A DNA stretch of 64,000 bases from Ramlibacter tataouinensis (GCF_027941915.1 NZ_CP116009.1:2356001-2420000); one strand, 5' to 3'; counted from the first letter of the stretch, positions 8,269 to 17,137 are shown. Notes: generated from the letters alone by a model not told the origin. Made by a program: numbers and translations.

Positions 8269-8661
8269 CTATTGCGCCGGCGGCGCGGCCGGCTCGGCGG
8301 CATCGCCCGAACCGGCTTCGCGCACGTCGCCCCAGGTCCGCGCGCGCTCCAGCACGCGCGTGACGTTGTGGCCGATGGCCGAGGAGATACCGGTGCGTCG
8401 CTCGGCGCCCTGGAAGGCCTCGCGCTGGGCGCGCACGCGCGAGTCGTGCAGCACCACGGCGCCGGCGCTTTCGCGGTCTTCGGCCGGCAGCGGCTGCACG
8501 TCGCTCAGCACCTGGCCGGGTACCGGCTGCGGCGGCGCGTTGTCGATCTCGGCCGGCTGCACCGATTGGCCCTGCGCGCCGGCTGCCAGCCCGGCCAGCA
8601 CGGCGAGGCCAGCCACCTTCCAGGCCAGCAGCTGCTCGGGTTGTGCCTTGTTCGGGTCCAT
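8269..8661 (-). CDS. Exported hypothetical protein
   Basis: No family recognised. The 130-residue product starting at 8661 has the hydrophobic stretch WKVAGLAVLAGLAAGAQG after a short polar N-terminus, compatible with a signal peptide cleaved after AQG. It is followed by a Pro/Gln-rich, acidic periplasmic segment and a C-terminal part with VLHDSRVRAQREAF. An upstream in-frame start at 8742 would add 27 residues before the hydrophobic segment and is less likely. It converges with the pirin gene, with a gap of only 12 bp. Confidence 0.55.
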   Translation of the reverse strand: MDPNKAQPEQLLAWKVAGLAVLAGLAAGAQGQSVQPAEIDNAPPQPVPGQVLSDVQPLPAEDRESAGAVVLHDSRVRAQREAFQGAERRTGISSAIGHNVTRVLERARTWGDVREAGSGDAAEPAAPPAQ

Positions 8662-8868
8662 GCAGCCATCCTGGCCGCGCCGGCGGCGCGCGTCTGTGGC
8701 CGGGCGCGACCAGTTGCCGTAGGACGCCCCGCACGCCCGCAAGGATGCGACAAACCTTTACAACGGCGCTACCTTGGGCGCACGGGCTGCTTACATCGCG
8801 GCGCGAGACTGGCTTCCAACCTGAGGCATGAATCCCGCCCAGGCTCACCGGAAAGGAAGGAAAGTGCC

Positions 8869-9354
8869 ATGAAACTGAATGTCCGCAAGCACCTGCTGGC
8901 CGTCGCGCTGGTGGCCGGCGTGGCCGGTGGCGCGGTGGTCGCGCAAACCCAGCCGCCGCAAGCCAACGGCCCGGGCACCGAAAGCCGCCAGAGCCGCCAC
9001 CACGACCCGGCCAAGATGGCCGAGCGCGTCAACCAGCGCCTGGCCAACCTGAAGCAGAAGCTGCAGGTCACGCCGGCCCAGGAAGCCGCCTGGACCAGCT
9101 TCGCCAACGCCATGCAGCCGCCGGCGCAGCGCCCGCGCGCCGACCGCGAAGCCCTCGCGCGCATGACGACGCCGGATCGCATCGACCACATGCGGGCGCT
9201 GCGCGACCAGCGCAACGCGGAGATGGACCGGCGTGCCGACGCCACCAAGGCCTTCTATGCCCAGCTCAGCGCCGAGCAGAAGAAGACCTTCGACGACGAG
9301 AGCGCGCGCATGTTCCAGCGCGGTGGCCGCCACATGGGCCGGCATCACGGCTGA
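8869..9354 (+). CDS. Spy/CpxP-family periplasmic chaperone-like protein
   Basis: Small periplasmic protein related to Spy/CpxP, which prevent aggregation or sense envelope stress. The 161-residue product has a clear signal peptide (KHLLAVALVAGVAGGAVVAQ). The mature part is helical and charged, with two degenerate LTxxQ-type repeats: LQVTPAQEAAWTSF around residue 65 and YAQLSAEQKKTFDDE near residue 135. The C-terminus is His/Arg-rich (GGRHMGRHHG). A good ribosome binding site, GGAAGGAAAG, precedes the ATG at 8869. A strong intrinsic terminator follows 30 bp after the stop, so it is probably monocistronic. Confidence 0.78.
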   Translation: MKLNVRKHLLAVALVAGVAGGAVVAQTQPPQANGPGTESRQSRHHDPAKMAERVNQRLANLKQKLQVTPAQEAAWTSFANAMQPPAQRPRADREALARMTTPDRIDHMRALRDQRNAEMDRRADATKAFYAQLSAEQKKTFDDESARMFQRGGRHMGRHHG

Positions 9355-9385
9355 TTCCCGAAGCGCGCTGCGGATCGCCCCCATG

Positions 9386-9420
9386 AAAAAGCCTGCCGGC
9401 TCGCGCCGCGCAGGCTTTTT
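9386..9420. terminator. Bidirectional intrinsic terminator
   Basis: AAAAAGCCTGC (9386-9396) and GCAGGCTTTTT (9410-9420) form an 11-bp stem with A and T tracts on both sides. It can end transcription of the Spy-like gene on + and of the convergent repeat-protein gene on -. Confidence 0.9.
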
Positions 9421-9439
9421 CTCTTCATCAGACCGACGC

Positions 9440-9934
9440 TCAGTTGAGCAGCGGATCGTCCGGGTTCCCGTTCGGCCGGCCGCCGACCATGGTGCTCATC
9501 TCGCCGGCGCGCTGCGGCACCCGCTCCACCGTCTGCTGCGGTGGCACCACCAGGCGGCTGTCATGGACCACCGGGTTGTGGGTCGACATGTTCGGCACGC
9601 CGTTCGTCATCGTGCTGACCTCGCCCGCCCGGGTCGGGATGTTGCTGGTCTCGGTCGCGCCGGACCAGGGCACCACGCGTGCGTCGGCGGGCGCGCCCAT
9701 GACCGCGGTGTCCGGTGAAGCGGCGCTGTACACCGGCTCACCGGTGGCGCTGGTCACTGGGGCGGCGTGCCGCGGCGCGTTGCTGGTGGCCATGTTGGGC
9801 ACGCCGTGCGTCACGGTGCTGGCCTCGCCGGCCGCCACCGGCACGTCGCTGGTGGCCGTGGCGGTTTGCGCGTACGCGCCACCGGCCAGCAGGCCGGCCA
9901 GCAACAGCGCAGCGGTTGTCTTGGCTGGGGTCAT
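9440..9934 (-). CDS. Exported protein with three internal repeats, function unknown
   Basis: A 164-residue protein with signal peptide MTPAKTTAALLLAGLLAGGA cut near AYAQ. The mature part contains three copies of a roughly 23-residue unit built around (V/I)P-x-x-AGE-(A/V/M)-ST-(V/M)-x-x-G-x-PN. The copies centre on VAAGEASTVTHGVPNMATSN, TRAGEVSTMTNGVPNMSTHN and QRAGEMSTMVGGRPNGNPDD. Linkers are Ala/Ser/Pro-rich and no cysteines were noted. AAAGGATCCATC precedes the ATG at 9934. I do not recognise a family. Repeated short Ser/Thr/Asn motifs suggest a structural or binding role outside the inner membrane. Confidence 0.65.
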   Translation of the reverse strand: MTPAKTTAALLLAGLLAGGAYAQTATATSDVPVAAGEASTVTHGVPNMATSNAPRHAAPVTSATGEPVYSAASPDTAVMGAPADARVVPWSGATETSNIPTRAGEVSTMTNGVPNMSTHNPVVHDSRLVVPPQQTVERVPQRAGEMSTMVGGRPNGNPDDPLLN

Positions 9935-10098
9935 GATGGATCCTTTCGAATGATCAAATGGAAGCGCCCCATGCGAGGGGCGTGAATCCACTTTAGGACG
10001 GGCGCCCCTGCGGTCACTGCCGGACGTCCGCGGCGGCGCCTGTAGGACGGCGGGTTCCACCGGCGCGCGGGCGAACCTCGGCCCTGTGCAGGCCTTGG

Positions 10099-10794
10099 TC
10101 AGAAGCGCGCCGAGTAGCGCAGCATCAGCAGATCGAGTCCCGGGTTGGGCTGCTTCAGCCCGGCGTTGGAGGTGTGCTGCCAGCGCAGGCTCAACTCGTG
10201 CTGGCCCCGGGCGCCGAAGTTGCGGCCCACCGCCAGGTTGTCGCTGAAGTTCCAGCGCGAGCCCATGGTGCGCGCCGGCGTGGTGAACAGGCTGTCGGTC
10301 ACCGACAGGCCGATGCCGCCTTCCACGAACCAGGGCGAACGCCCCTCGTCCGGCCGGTAGCGCAGCAGCGGCACCAGTCCGGCTTGCGTGTAGCCCTCGT
10401 GCGCGCCGGCCGCGCCGCGGGCACGCCACTGGCTGACGAACAACTCGGTCTGGGCGCTGAACTCGCCGCCGGCGGCTTGCGCACGCCAGTCCCAGGGCCA
10501 CAGCAGGCCGATCCCGGCCGCCTGCACACCGTTCTCGCCGACGCCGCCCTGCGCGAAGACCGCGCCCGGATGCAGCCCCTCGGTCGGCGCGGCGCCAGCG
10601 GCGGCCGCGAAGAGGCTCGCGAGCAGGGCGCCGCCGATCGATCGGGTGAGCGCGCGCAAGCCCCGCCTTCGCGCCGCCTGGTGAACGGCTGCGGCCCAGC
10701 GGGCGGCAAGTGCAACGGACACCGATCGGCGGGCAGCCGGAACCACCGGCAGTGCATGGCCAGCGGGTGCGCGGCGTGCGGGCGGGGTCGACAT
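10099..10794 (-). CDS. pagL: PagL-type lipid A 3-O-deacylase (acyloxyacyl hydrolase family)
   Basis: Outer-membrane beta-barrel that removes the 3-O acyl chain of lipid A. The C-terminal half carries the PagL signature [20 protein letters not shown], with the catalytic His and Ser in HTSNA, and ends in the aromatic RYSARF typical of outer-membrane proteins. [18 protein letters not shown] is another conserved strand. The ATG at 10794 gives a long, Arg/Ala-rich N-terminus (about 50 residues) before the signal-like stretch [18 protein letters not shown], so the true start may lie further downstream. Its neighbours do not indicate a pathway. Confidence 0.78.
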   Translation of the reverse strand: MSTPPARRAPAGHALPVVPAARRSVSVALAARWAAAVHQAARRRGLRALTRSIGGALLASLFAAAAGAAPTEGLHPGAVFAQGGVGENGVQAAGIGLLWPWDWRAQAAGGEFSAQTELFVSQWRARGAAGAHEGYTQAGLVPLLRYRPDEGRSPWFVEGGIGLSVTDSLFTTPARTMGSRWNFSDNLAVGRNFGARGQHELSLRWQHTSNAGLKQPNPGLDLLMLRYSARF

Positions 10795-11026
10795 GGCGTG
10801 GCGCGACAAGCTCGGAGCGCCCATTGTGGGCCAGCCTTGCCCGGCGCAGGGGCGCGCCGGGCGCAGCAAGCCCCGTTCGCCGCACGACTGCGCAGCGTCG
10901 CACGCCCTTTCCCTGCAAGGGCCGCCGCCTTCCCTGCCTGCCGTCCTACACCCCACCGCAGAGCGGGTCGGTAGAAAGTGCGGAAAAAGGAACCGCAACG
11001 CGAAAACGGGCCCGCAACGACACGGT

Positions 11027-11794
11027 ATGACAGAGACCACGGCCACTGCCGCGCCGCTGACGGTGATGACGGTCAACATCCACAAGGGTTTCACCTTCTT
11101 CAACCGCAAGTTCATCCTGCCGGAACTGCGCGACGCCGTCCGCAAGGTCGGCGCCGACGTGGTGTTCCTGCAGGAGGTGCTGGGTGCGCACAGCGGGCAC
11201 GGCAGCCGCTTCGAGGACTGGCCCGATGCGCCCCACTATGAATTCCTGGCCGACACGATCTGGCCGCAGTACGCCTACGGGCGCAACGTCGCCTATCCCA
11301 AGGGCGAGCACGGCAATGCGCTGATGTCCAAGTTTCCAATCGTTTCCTACCAGAACCACGACGTGTCGCTGCCGGGGCCGGAGCGGCGCGGCCTGCTGCA
11401 CTGCGTGTTGCGCATTCCCGGGCAGGCGGTCGAGGTGCACGCCGTGTGCGTGCACCTGGGGCTGGCCGAGACGCACCGCGTGCAGCAGCTCGACCTGCTG
11501 TGCGAGATGGTGCGCAGCGAGGTGCCCGACAACGCGCCGCTGATCGTGGCCGGCGACTTCAACGACTGGCGCCGCCGCGCCAACGCCATCCTGGAGCGCG
11601 AGATCGGCCTGCGCGAGGTGTTCGTCACCGCCTATGGCGAGCCGGCCCGCACCTTCCCGGCGCGCTTTCCGCTGCTGTGCCTGGACCGCATCTACGTGCG
11701 CAACGCCTCGGTGCACCTGCCGGTGGTGCTGCCGCGCCGGCCCTGGTCGCACCTGTCGGACCATGCGCCGCTGGCCGCCGAGATCCACCTGTGA
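11027..11794 (+). CDS. ybhP: Endonuclease/exonuclease/phosphatase family protein (YbhP-like)
   Basis: Member of the EEP superfamily, with DNase I- or phosphodiesterase-like chemistry. The 255-residue protein shows [11 protein letters not shown] (first conserved Asn), VVFLQEVLG (metal-binding Glu, about residue 46), [18 protein letters not shown] (catalytic Asp and Asn) and [14 protein letters not shown] with the C-terminal SDH motif. All catalytic positions are present. It is first in an operon with clsB and ybhN, the same trio as E. coli ybhP-clsB-ybhN. That suggests a role tied to phospholipid metabolism rather than DNA repair. The start at 11027 was chosen because the upstream extension is not conserved in character. 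Confidence 0.85.
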   Translation: MTETTATAAPLTVMTVNIHKGFTFFNRKFILPELRDAVRKVGADVVFLQEVLGAHSGHGSRFEDWPDAPHYEFLADTIWPQYAYGRNVAYPKGEHGNALMSKFPIVSYQNHDVSLPGPERRGLLHCVLRIPGQAVEVHAVCVHLGLAETHRVQQLDLLCEMVRSEVPDNAPLIVAGDFNDWRRRANAILEREIGLREVFVTAYGEPARTFPARFPLLCLDRIYVRNASVHLPVVLPRRPWSHLSDHAPLAAEIHL

Positions 11795-11803
11795 GCACCG
11801 GCC

Positions 11804-13051
11804 ATGCAGCGCTGGCACGACGGCAACCATTTCACCCTGCTCGAAAACGGCGAGCAGTTCTTCCCGCGCGTGTTCGCCTGCATCGCCAACGCGCGCACCG
11901 AGGTCGTGCTGGAGACCTTCATCCTGTTCGAGGACAAGGTCGGGCTGCAACTGCACGAGGCGCTGGTCGCCGCCGCCCGGCGCGGCGTGCAGGTCGACGC
12001 CACCATCGACGGCTGGGGCTCGCCCGACCTGTCCGAGCGCTTCATCGCGAGCTTGTGCGAAGCCGGCGTGCGGCTGCACGTGTTCGACCCCGGGCCGCGC
12101 CCGTTCGGGCTGCGCCCCAACCTGCTGCGCCGGCTGCACCGCAAGATCGTGGTGGTCGACGGCGAGGTCGCCTTCATCGGCGGGATCAACTACTCGGCCG
12201 ACCACCTGGGTGATTTCGGCCCGCAGGCCAAGCAGGACTATTCGGTCGAGGTGCGCGGCCCGCTGGTCGGCGAGATCCACCGCTTCGCCCACGCGGCGCT
12301 GGCCGCCGGCTCGCGCCACACCCCGCACCGCCGCTGGTGGCGCTGGCGCCGGCAGGCGCGCTTTGCGCCCGGACAACTGGCGCATGCGGGCAGCGCCCGC
12401 GCCATGCTGGTGACGCGCGACAACGGCCGGCACACCACCGACATCGAGCGCCAGTACCGCATCGCCATCCGCGCCGCGCGCGAGCGGGTGGTGATCGCCA
12501 ATGCCTACTTCTTCCCCGGCTACCGGCTGATCCGCGACCTGCGCCGGGCGGCCCGGCGCGGCGTGGACGTGCGCCTCATCCTGCAAGGCACGCCGGACAT
12601 GGCCATCGTCAAGGTCGGCGCCAGCGCGCTCTACAACCACCTGCTCAAGGCCGGGGTGCGCATCTTCGAATACTGCGAGCGGCCGCTGCACGGCAAGGTG
12701 GCGCTGGTCGATGACGAGTGGGTCACCGTCGGCTCCAGCAACCTCGATCCGCTGAGCCTGCAGCTCAACCTGGAAGCCAACGTCGTGATCCGCGACCGCG
12801 ACTTCAACGCGCTGTTGTACGAGCGGCTCGACGCCCTGGTGCGCGACAGTTGCCGCCAGGTGCAGCCCGAGTCGGTGCAGGCGGCCGGCGGCCTGCGCCA
12901 GCTGCTGCGCAGTTTCATTGCCTTCCACCTGGTGCGCATCTACCCGACGGTCAGCGCCTGGCTGCCGCGGCACCGGCCGCGGCTGATGCCGGCCATGGCC
13001 CGGCCGCTGGCGCCGGCCGGCGCTCCGCCGATCGGACAGGAGCGGCGATGA
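11804..13051 (+). CDS. clsB: Cardiolipin synthase B
   Basis: Phospholipase D-superfamily enzyme that condenses phosphatidylglycerol into cardiolipin. The 415-residue sequence has two HKD motifs. The first is HRKIVVVDGEVAFIGGINYS (near residue 110) and the second HGKVALVDDEWVTVGSSNLD (near residue 297). Length and lack of N-terminal membrane helices match ClsB rather than ClsA. It begins 9 bp after ybhP and its stop overlaps the ybhN-like gene (ATGA), so the genes are translationally coupled. Confidence 0.9.
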   Translation: MQRWHDGNHFTLLENGEQFFPRVFACIANARTEVVLETFILFEDKVGLQLHEALVAAARRGVQVDATIDGWGSPDLSERFIASLCEAGVRLHVFDPGPRPFGLRPNLLRRLHRKIVVVDGEVAFIGGINYSADHLGDFGPQAKQDYSVEVRGPLVGEIHRFAHAALAAGSRHTPHRRWWRWRRQARFAPGQLAHAGSARAMLVTRDNGRHTTDIERQYRIAIRAARERVVIANAYFFPGYRLIRDLRRAARRGVDVRLILQGTPDMAIVKVGASALYNHLLKAGVRIFEYCERPLHGKVALVDDEWVTVGSSNLDPLSLQLNLEANVVIRDRDFNALLYERLDALVRDSCRQVQPESVQAAGGLRQLLRSFIAFHLVRIYPTVSAWLPRHRPRLMPAMARPLAPAGAPPIGQERR

Positions 13052-14247
13052 ACCCGCGGCCGGCCCGCCCGGGCGATGTCGCATCGGCGCACGGCCACGC
13101 GCCCGGCCATGGCGCGCACGGCACCCATGCCCCGCACGCGCACAGCCACGGCGCACACGGCCACGTGCATGGTCCGCAGGCCGGGCACGGCCCGCACCCC
13201 GGCCCGCCGCATCCGGCCCACGCGCGCACGCACCGCGCCAACGGGCCGCCCCACCGCGAGCGCGTCCGCATGACCCAGCGCGCCTGGTGGCCCTGGGCGC
13301 GGCGCACGGCATCGGTGCTGTTCTTCGCGCTGGTCGGCTGGCTGCTGTGGCGCTATGCCGGCAACATCGCCTGGGGCGAGGTGCTGCAGTCGCTGCGCGA
13401 TTTGCCGCGCGCGGCGCTGCTGGCCGCCGTCGGGCTGGCCGCCGCCAGCCACCTGCTGTATGCCTGCTTCGACCTGATCGGGCGGCGCTACACGCGCCAC
13501 ACGCTCAAGACCGGCATCGTGATGGCGGTCACCTTCGTCAGCTACACCTTCAACCTGTGCATCGGCTCGCTGGTGGGCGGCGTCGGCTTCCGCTACCGCC
13601 TGTACTCGCGGCTGGGGCTGAAGACCGGGGTGATCACGCGCATCGTGTCGATGAGCATGCTGACCAACTGGCTGGGCTACAAGCTGCTGGCCGGCTTCCT
13701 GTTCGTGGTGCACCCGCTGGCGCTGCCACCCGAATGGCACTTGGGCAACTACGGCCTGCAGTGGGTCGGCTCCGCGCTGATGGCGATCTCGCTGGGCTAT
13801 CTGCTGGCCTGCTGGAAGATGGGCGACCACGTCTGGCACTGGCGCGGCCACGAGCTGTACCTGCCGCCGTGGCGGATGGCGGTGCTGCAGATGGCCATCT
13901 CGTGCATCAACTGGAGCCTGATGGCCGGCGTGATCTGGGTGCTGCTGCTGCGCCAGCTGCCCTACACCGATGTACTCACCGTGCTGCTGGTGGGCGCCAT
14001 TGCCGGCGTGGTGCTGCACGTGCCGGCCGGGCTGGGCGTGTTCGAGGCGGTGTTCCTTGCGCTGCTGGGCCACCGGATCGGCGCCGGGCCGCTGCTGGCC
14101 GCCCTGCTGGGCTATCGCGCGGTCTATTACATCGGGCCGCTGGCGATCGCTGCCGTGATGTACCTGGGGATGGAAGCGCGCGCCCGCCGGCTCAAGCGCA
14201 AGGCCCACGTCGGCCGGCCGGCGCTGCGCCGGGAGGAGTCCGCATGA
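13048..14247 (+). CDS. ybhN: YbhN-like lysylphosphatidylglycerol-synthase-type membrane protein with His-rich N-terminus
   Basis: Polytopic inner-membrane protein of the UPF0104/LPG-synthase transmembrane family, co-conserved with ClsB. E. coli YbhN is uncharacterised enzymatically. The 399-residue product has membrane segments from ASVLFFALVGWLLWRYAGN onward, with GSLVGGVGFRYRLYSRLGL, SMLTNWLGYKLLAGF and VLHVPAGLGVFEAVFLALLG typical of the family. Unusual is the cytoplasmic N-terminus: about residues 12-72 carry 17 His in Gly/Ala/Pro spacing, a likely metal-binding tract. The start at 13048 overlaps the clsB stop. The next gene overlaps its end. Confidence 0.85.
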   Translation: MNPRPARPGDVASAHGHAPGHGAHGTHAPHAHSHGAHGHVHGPQAGHGPHPGPPHPAHARTHRANGPPHRERVRMTQRAWWPWARRTASVLFFALVGWLLWRYAGNIAWGEVLQSLRDLPRAALLAAVGLAAASHLLYACFDLIGRRYTRHTLKTGIVMAVTFVSYTFNLCIGSLVGGVGFRYRLYSRLGLKTGVITRIVSMSMLTNWLGYKLLAGFLFVVHPLALPPEWHLGNYGLQWVGSALMAISLGYLLACWKMGDHVWHWRGHELYLPPWRMAVLQMAISCINWSLMAGVIWVLLLRQLPYTDVLTVLLVGAIAGVVLHVPAGLGVFEAVFLALLGHRIGAGPLLAALLGYRAVYYIGPLAIAAVMYLGMEARARRLKRKAHVGRPALRREESA

Positions 14248-15545
14248 GCATGCCGCGGCTGTCCGGCGAGACCGACCTGGCCGGCTTTCGGACCCAGGCG
14301 CGCGACCTGCTCGCCCACCAGGTGCCGCCGGAGGAGGTGCAGTGGGAAACCGTGCACGCGCTCAGCGACGACCTCGATGCGCAGCCCGTCGACGTCGAAG
14401 CCGGCGACCGCCCGCGCGACCTGCCGCGGGCCGCCGCCGCCATCGTGCCGGCCTCGTTCCTGCGGCTGTGCGAGGTGGTGGTGCTGCACCACGACCCGCA
14501 GCGCTTCGCCCTGCTGTACCGCCTGCTGTGGCGCCTGGTGCACGAGCCGGCGCTGCGCACCGATCCGCTCGATGCCGACATGCTGCAGGCCCAGCAGATG
14601 GCGCAATCGGTGCGGCGCGAGATGCACAAGATGAAGGCGCTGCTGCGCTTCCACCCGGTGTTCGACGAGGAGCACGCGGGCGAGCTGCTGCACCTGGCCT
14701 GGTTCGAACCCACCCACCACATCGTGGAGGCGCTGGCGCCCTGGTTCGCGCGGCGCCATGCGGCGCTGCGCTGGGCCATCCTGACCCCGCAGCGCTCGGT
14801 GCGCTGGGATCGCGAGCGGCTGCTGCTCGGCCCGGGGGCGCGCCGCCAGGACGATCCCGGCCCGCGCGGCAGCGACGAACGCTGGCTGGCGGCCTACCAC
14901 CGCGTCTTCCGGCGCGGCAGGCTGGCGGGCGCCGTGGCGGGCGCCGGCGCCGGCGACGCCGGCATCGCATCGCTGGAGGAGCTCAAGGCCGCCACCATGC
15001 GCTGCCGCGAGTGCCCGATCGGCGAGCACGCCACCCAGTCGGTGATCGGCGAAGGACGGCTGCAGGCACCGCTGATGCTGGTGGGCGAGCAGCCCGGCAA
15101 CCAGGAAGACCTGCAGGGCCACCCGTTCGTCGGCCCGGCCGGACGCCTGCTCGACAGCGCGCTGGACGCGATCGGCATCCCGCGCGAGATCGTGTTCGTC
15201 TCCAATGCCGTCAAGCATTTCAAGTTCGAGCTGCGCGGCAAGCGCCGCATCCACAAGAGCCCGAACCAGCGCGAAGTGTCGGCCTGCCTGCACTGGCTGG
15301 AAGACGAGATCGCGCTGGTGCGGCCGCGCGCGCTGGTGGCGCTGGGTGCCACCGCCGCGCGCGCCCTGCTCGGCCGCGCCGTCTCGGTGACGGCCGAGCG
15401 CGGCAAGTGGCTGCCGCGCTCCGACGGCCTGAAGGTGCTGGTGACGCTGCACCCGTCGGCCCTGCTGCGGCTGATGCCGCAGGACCGGGAAGAGGGGTTC
15501 AAGGCCTTCGTGGCCGATCTGCGCAAGGCGAAGGCGGCGCTGTGA
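14244..15545 (+). CDS. udgX: DUF4130 fused to UdgX-family uracil-DNA glycosylase
   Basis: Two-domain protein of 433 residues. Residues 1-240 match the DUF4130/SAM-maturase-partner domain (LHHDPQRFALLYRLLWRLVHE, EMHKMKALLRFHPV, EHAGELLHLAWFEPTHHI, HAALRWAILTPQRSVRWD). Residues 250-433 are a UdgX uracil-DNA glycosylase: CRECPIGEHATQ, GEQPGNQEDLQGHPFVGPAG and the family-specific KRRIHKSP loop, whose His in mycobacterial UdgX links covalently to DNA, then VTLHPSALLR. The fused arrangement is known in proteobacteria and normally sits next to a radical-SAM DNA modification enzyme, which is absent here. It overlaps the ybhN-like stop (ATGA) with GGGAGGAG as Shine-Dalgarno. Confidence 0.88.
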   Translation: MSMPRLSGETDLAGFRTQARDLLAHQVPPEEVQWETVHALSDDLDAQPVDVEAGDRPRDLPRAAAAIVPASFLRLCEVVVLHHDPQRFALLYRLLWRLVHEPALRTDPLDADMLQAQQMAQSVRREMHKMKALLRFHPVFDEEHAGELLHLAWFEPTHHIVEALAPWFARRHAALRWAILTPQRSVRWDRERLLLGPGARRQDDPGPRGSDERWLAAYHRVFRRGRLAGAVAGAGAGDAGIASLEELKAATMRCRECPIGEHATQSVIGEGRLQAPLMLVGEQPGNQEDLQGHPFVGPAGRLLDSALDAIGIPREIVFVSNAVKHFKFELRGKRRIHKSPNQREVSACLHWLEDEIALVRPRALVALGATAARALLGRAVSVTAERGKWLPRSDGLKVLVTLHPSALLRLMPQDREEGFKAFVADLRKAKAAL

Positions 15546-15587
15546 CGGCCCGGCTGCCCGCCTCTTCGCTCGATGGCCAGGAGTGGG

Positions 15588-16046
15588 CTATTCCCGCGAA
15601 CGCTCCTCGCCGCTGCGTGGCGCGCGCTTGACCTTGTCGCGCGTGCGCTGCTGCTTGCGGATGCCGCTTTCGTCGCCGTCGCGGGGCGCCACATCGACGC
15701 TGCCGCGGTCGCGCCGCGGTTCGACCTCGTCCAGTTGCGCCGGCTGCGGCTGGTCCGGGCTGCGCGGCCGATCCAGCCCGCGGTCGCGCGGCACGGTCGG
15801 GCCCGTGTCGTGGCCGGGCCCTGGCCGCGGCAAGCGCAGGTCCTCGGTGCTCTGCACGCCCAGGCCGCCCTGCGGCGGTCCCGACATCGCGCCCAGGCCG
15901 CCCTGGGCGCCGGCCATCGCCGGGCGGCCTTCGAAACCGGCTGCCGAGCCGGCCTTCTGTCCGTGGGCGTCGGACAAGGTGAGCAAGGCCACGGCCAGCA
16001 CAGCCGCGACGGCGGCCCAGTGCCATGGCGTGTGGTGCATCTTCAT
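15588..16046 (-). CDS. Exported hypothetical protein, Pro/Gly/Arg-rich
   Basis: No recognised family. The 152-residue product starts MKMHHTPWHWAAVAAVLAVA, giving a signal peptide cleaved around DAHGQ. The mature part is low-complexity, rich in Gly, Pro, Asp and Arg, and turns strongly basic near the C-terminus (RKQQRTRDKVKRAPRSG). AGGAGA five bases before the ATG at 16046 supports the start. It converges with udgX. It could be a cell-surface or stress-related protein, but nothing specific is visible. Confidence 0.6.
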   Translation of the reverse strand: MKMHHTPWHWAAVAAVLAVALLTLSDAHGQKAGSAAGFEGRPAMAGAQGGLGAMSGPPQGGLGVQSTEDLRLPRPGPGHDTGPTVPRDRGLDRPRSPDQPQPAQLDEVEPRRDRGSVDVAPRDGDESGIRKQQRTRDKVKRAPRSGEERSRE

Positions 16047-16224
16047 GGCGATCTCCTGGCGGGACACTGCCGCCAGTGTCCGCAACCGGCGCCACGACGA
16101 CGAGGCGCCGGCAGCCACAGAATGCGTAGGACCCGGCTGTCTGCCGGGCCATAGGCCCAGCCCTACAAGGGCACGCGGCCCGCGCCGGCTGACGCGACCA
16201 CGGCCGTGGCCGATAAACCCGGCC

Positions 16225-16692
16225 ATGGCGACCTCCACCATCGTGCGCGTGCAGCGCGCCTTCGACTGCACGGCCGAGACGATCTACGACGCCTGGCTGG
16301 ACCCGCGCATCGCGCGGCAGTTCTGGTTCGCCACCCCGCCCACCGGCGAGGTGGTCCGCTGCGACATCGAACCCGGCGTCAACGGTCGCTTCACCATCGT
16401 CGACCGGCGACCGCTGGAGTCCGATCCGACGCACACCGTCGACATCGAGCACAGCGGGCGCTTCCTGCAACTGGACCGGCCGCGCCGCATCGCCTTCAGC
16501 TTCGGGCTGCCGCAGTTCCAGGCGCACGAGACGGCGGTGATCGTCGACATCGAGCCGCAGGGCGACGGCTGCCTGCTCACGCTGCGCCACGACACCGGGC
16601 CCGCCGACGAGGAAACGCTCGACATGCTCGAGCGCGCCGAGGAGGGCTGGAGCACCGTCCTGGCCAACCTGGAGCGGGCGCTGAAGGGCTGA
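16225..16692 (+). CDS. SRPBCC-family protein (AHSA1-like)
   Basis: START/Bet v1-like fold with a hydrophobic cavity, related to the activator-of-Hsp90-ATPase homology group. The 155-residue sequence shows VRVQRAFDCTAETIYDAWLDP at the N-terminus (the usual helix after strand 1), GEVVRCDIEPGVNGRFTIVDR, HSGRFLQLDRPRRIAFSF and the C-terminal helix ERAEEGWSTVLANLERAL. Such proteins often modulate an adjacent ArsR-regulated gene, but no regulator lies nearby here. The ligand is unknown. Confidence 0.82.
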   Translation: MATSTIVRVQRAFDCTAETIYDAWLDPRIARQFWFATPPTGEVVRCDIEPGVNGRFTIVDRRPLESDPTHTVDIEHSGRFLQLDRPRRIAFSFGLPQFQAHETAVIVDIEPQGDGCLLTLRHDTGPADEETLDMLERAEEGWSTVLANLERALKG

Positions 16693-16733
16693 CTCGGCGG
16701 ACGGGGCGAGCCGGCCGCTTGGCGCTCCCCTTC

Positions 16734-16770
16734 TTCGTCATCCCCGCGAGAGCAGGGATCCCAGGTTTCC
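16734..16770. repeat. REP-like intergenic repeat fragment
   Basis: Contains TCGTCATCCCCGCGAG followed by AGCAGGGATCC, an imperfect palindrome. Related copies lie at 28890-28990 and 36008-36060. The CGTCATTCCCGC-type core is common in intergenic repeats of proteobacteria. Confidence 0.55.
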
Positions 16771-16798
16771 CGCCAGTTGCGCCGGCGCGCCCGAACCC

Positions 16799-17137
16799 TC
16801 AGCTCTTGCCCGACGGCCGCGGCGTGCGCTCGCCACTGGCCGGCGAGCCCTGGCGCACTTGCGGCTTGTTGCCGCTGCCGACCTGCATCTCCTGGTCGTG
16901 CCGGCTGTGCGGCGTGCGCCGGCCTTCGTTGCGCTGGGTGGGCGCCTGCTCGCCCATCTTGTTGTGGTCGTTGGCGGACTTGCCGCTGTGGGGCGCCTGC
17001 CGGTCCTGCTCGGACACCGACTGCACGCTGTGCCGGCGCGCCTGCTCCTCGACTGCCGCGGCGCTGCCGACCATGCCGGACTCGGGGTGCTTGTCGCGGC
17101 TTTGCTCCTTGCGAAGGAAGTCCTGCTTCTTGCTCAT
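16799..17137 (-). CDS. Small hydrophilic protein, low complexity, function unknown
   Basis: A 112-residue, highly charged and polar protein without membrane segments. It starts MSKKQDFLRKEQSRDKHPES and is rich in Gln, Ser, Lys, Arg and His throughout; it is probably disordered. GGAGG lies about seven bases before the ATG at 17137, which strongly supports translation. Composition resembles stress-induced hydrophilic proteins, but no motif is recognised and no function should be assigned. Confidence 0.6.
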   Translation of the reverse strand: MSKKQDFLRKEQSRDKHPESGMVGSAAAVEEQARRHSVQSVSEQDRQAPHSGKSANDHNKMGEQAPTQRNEGRRTPHSRHDQEMQVGSGNKPQVRQGSPASGERTPRPSGKS

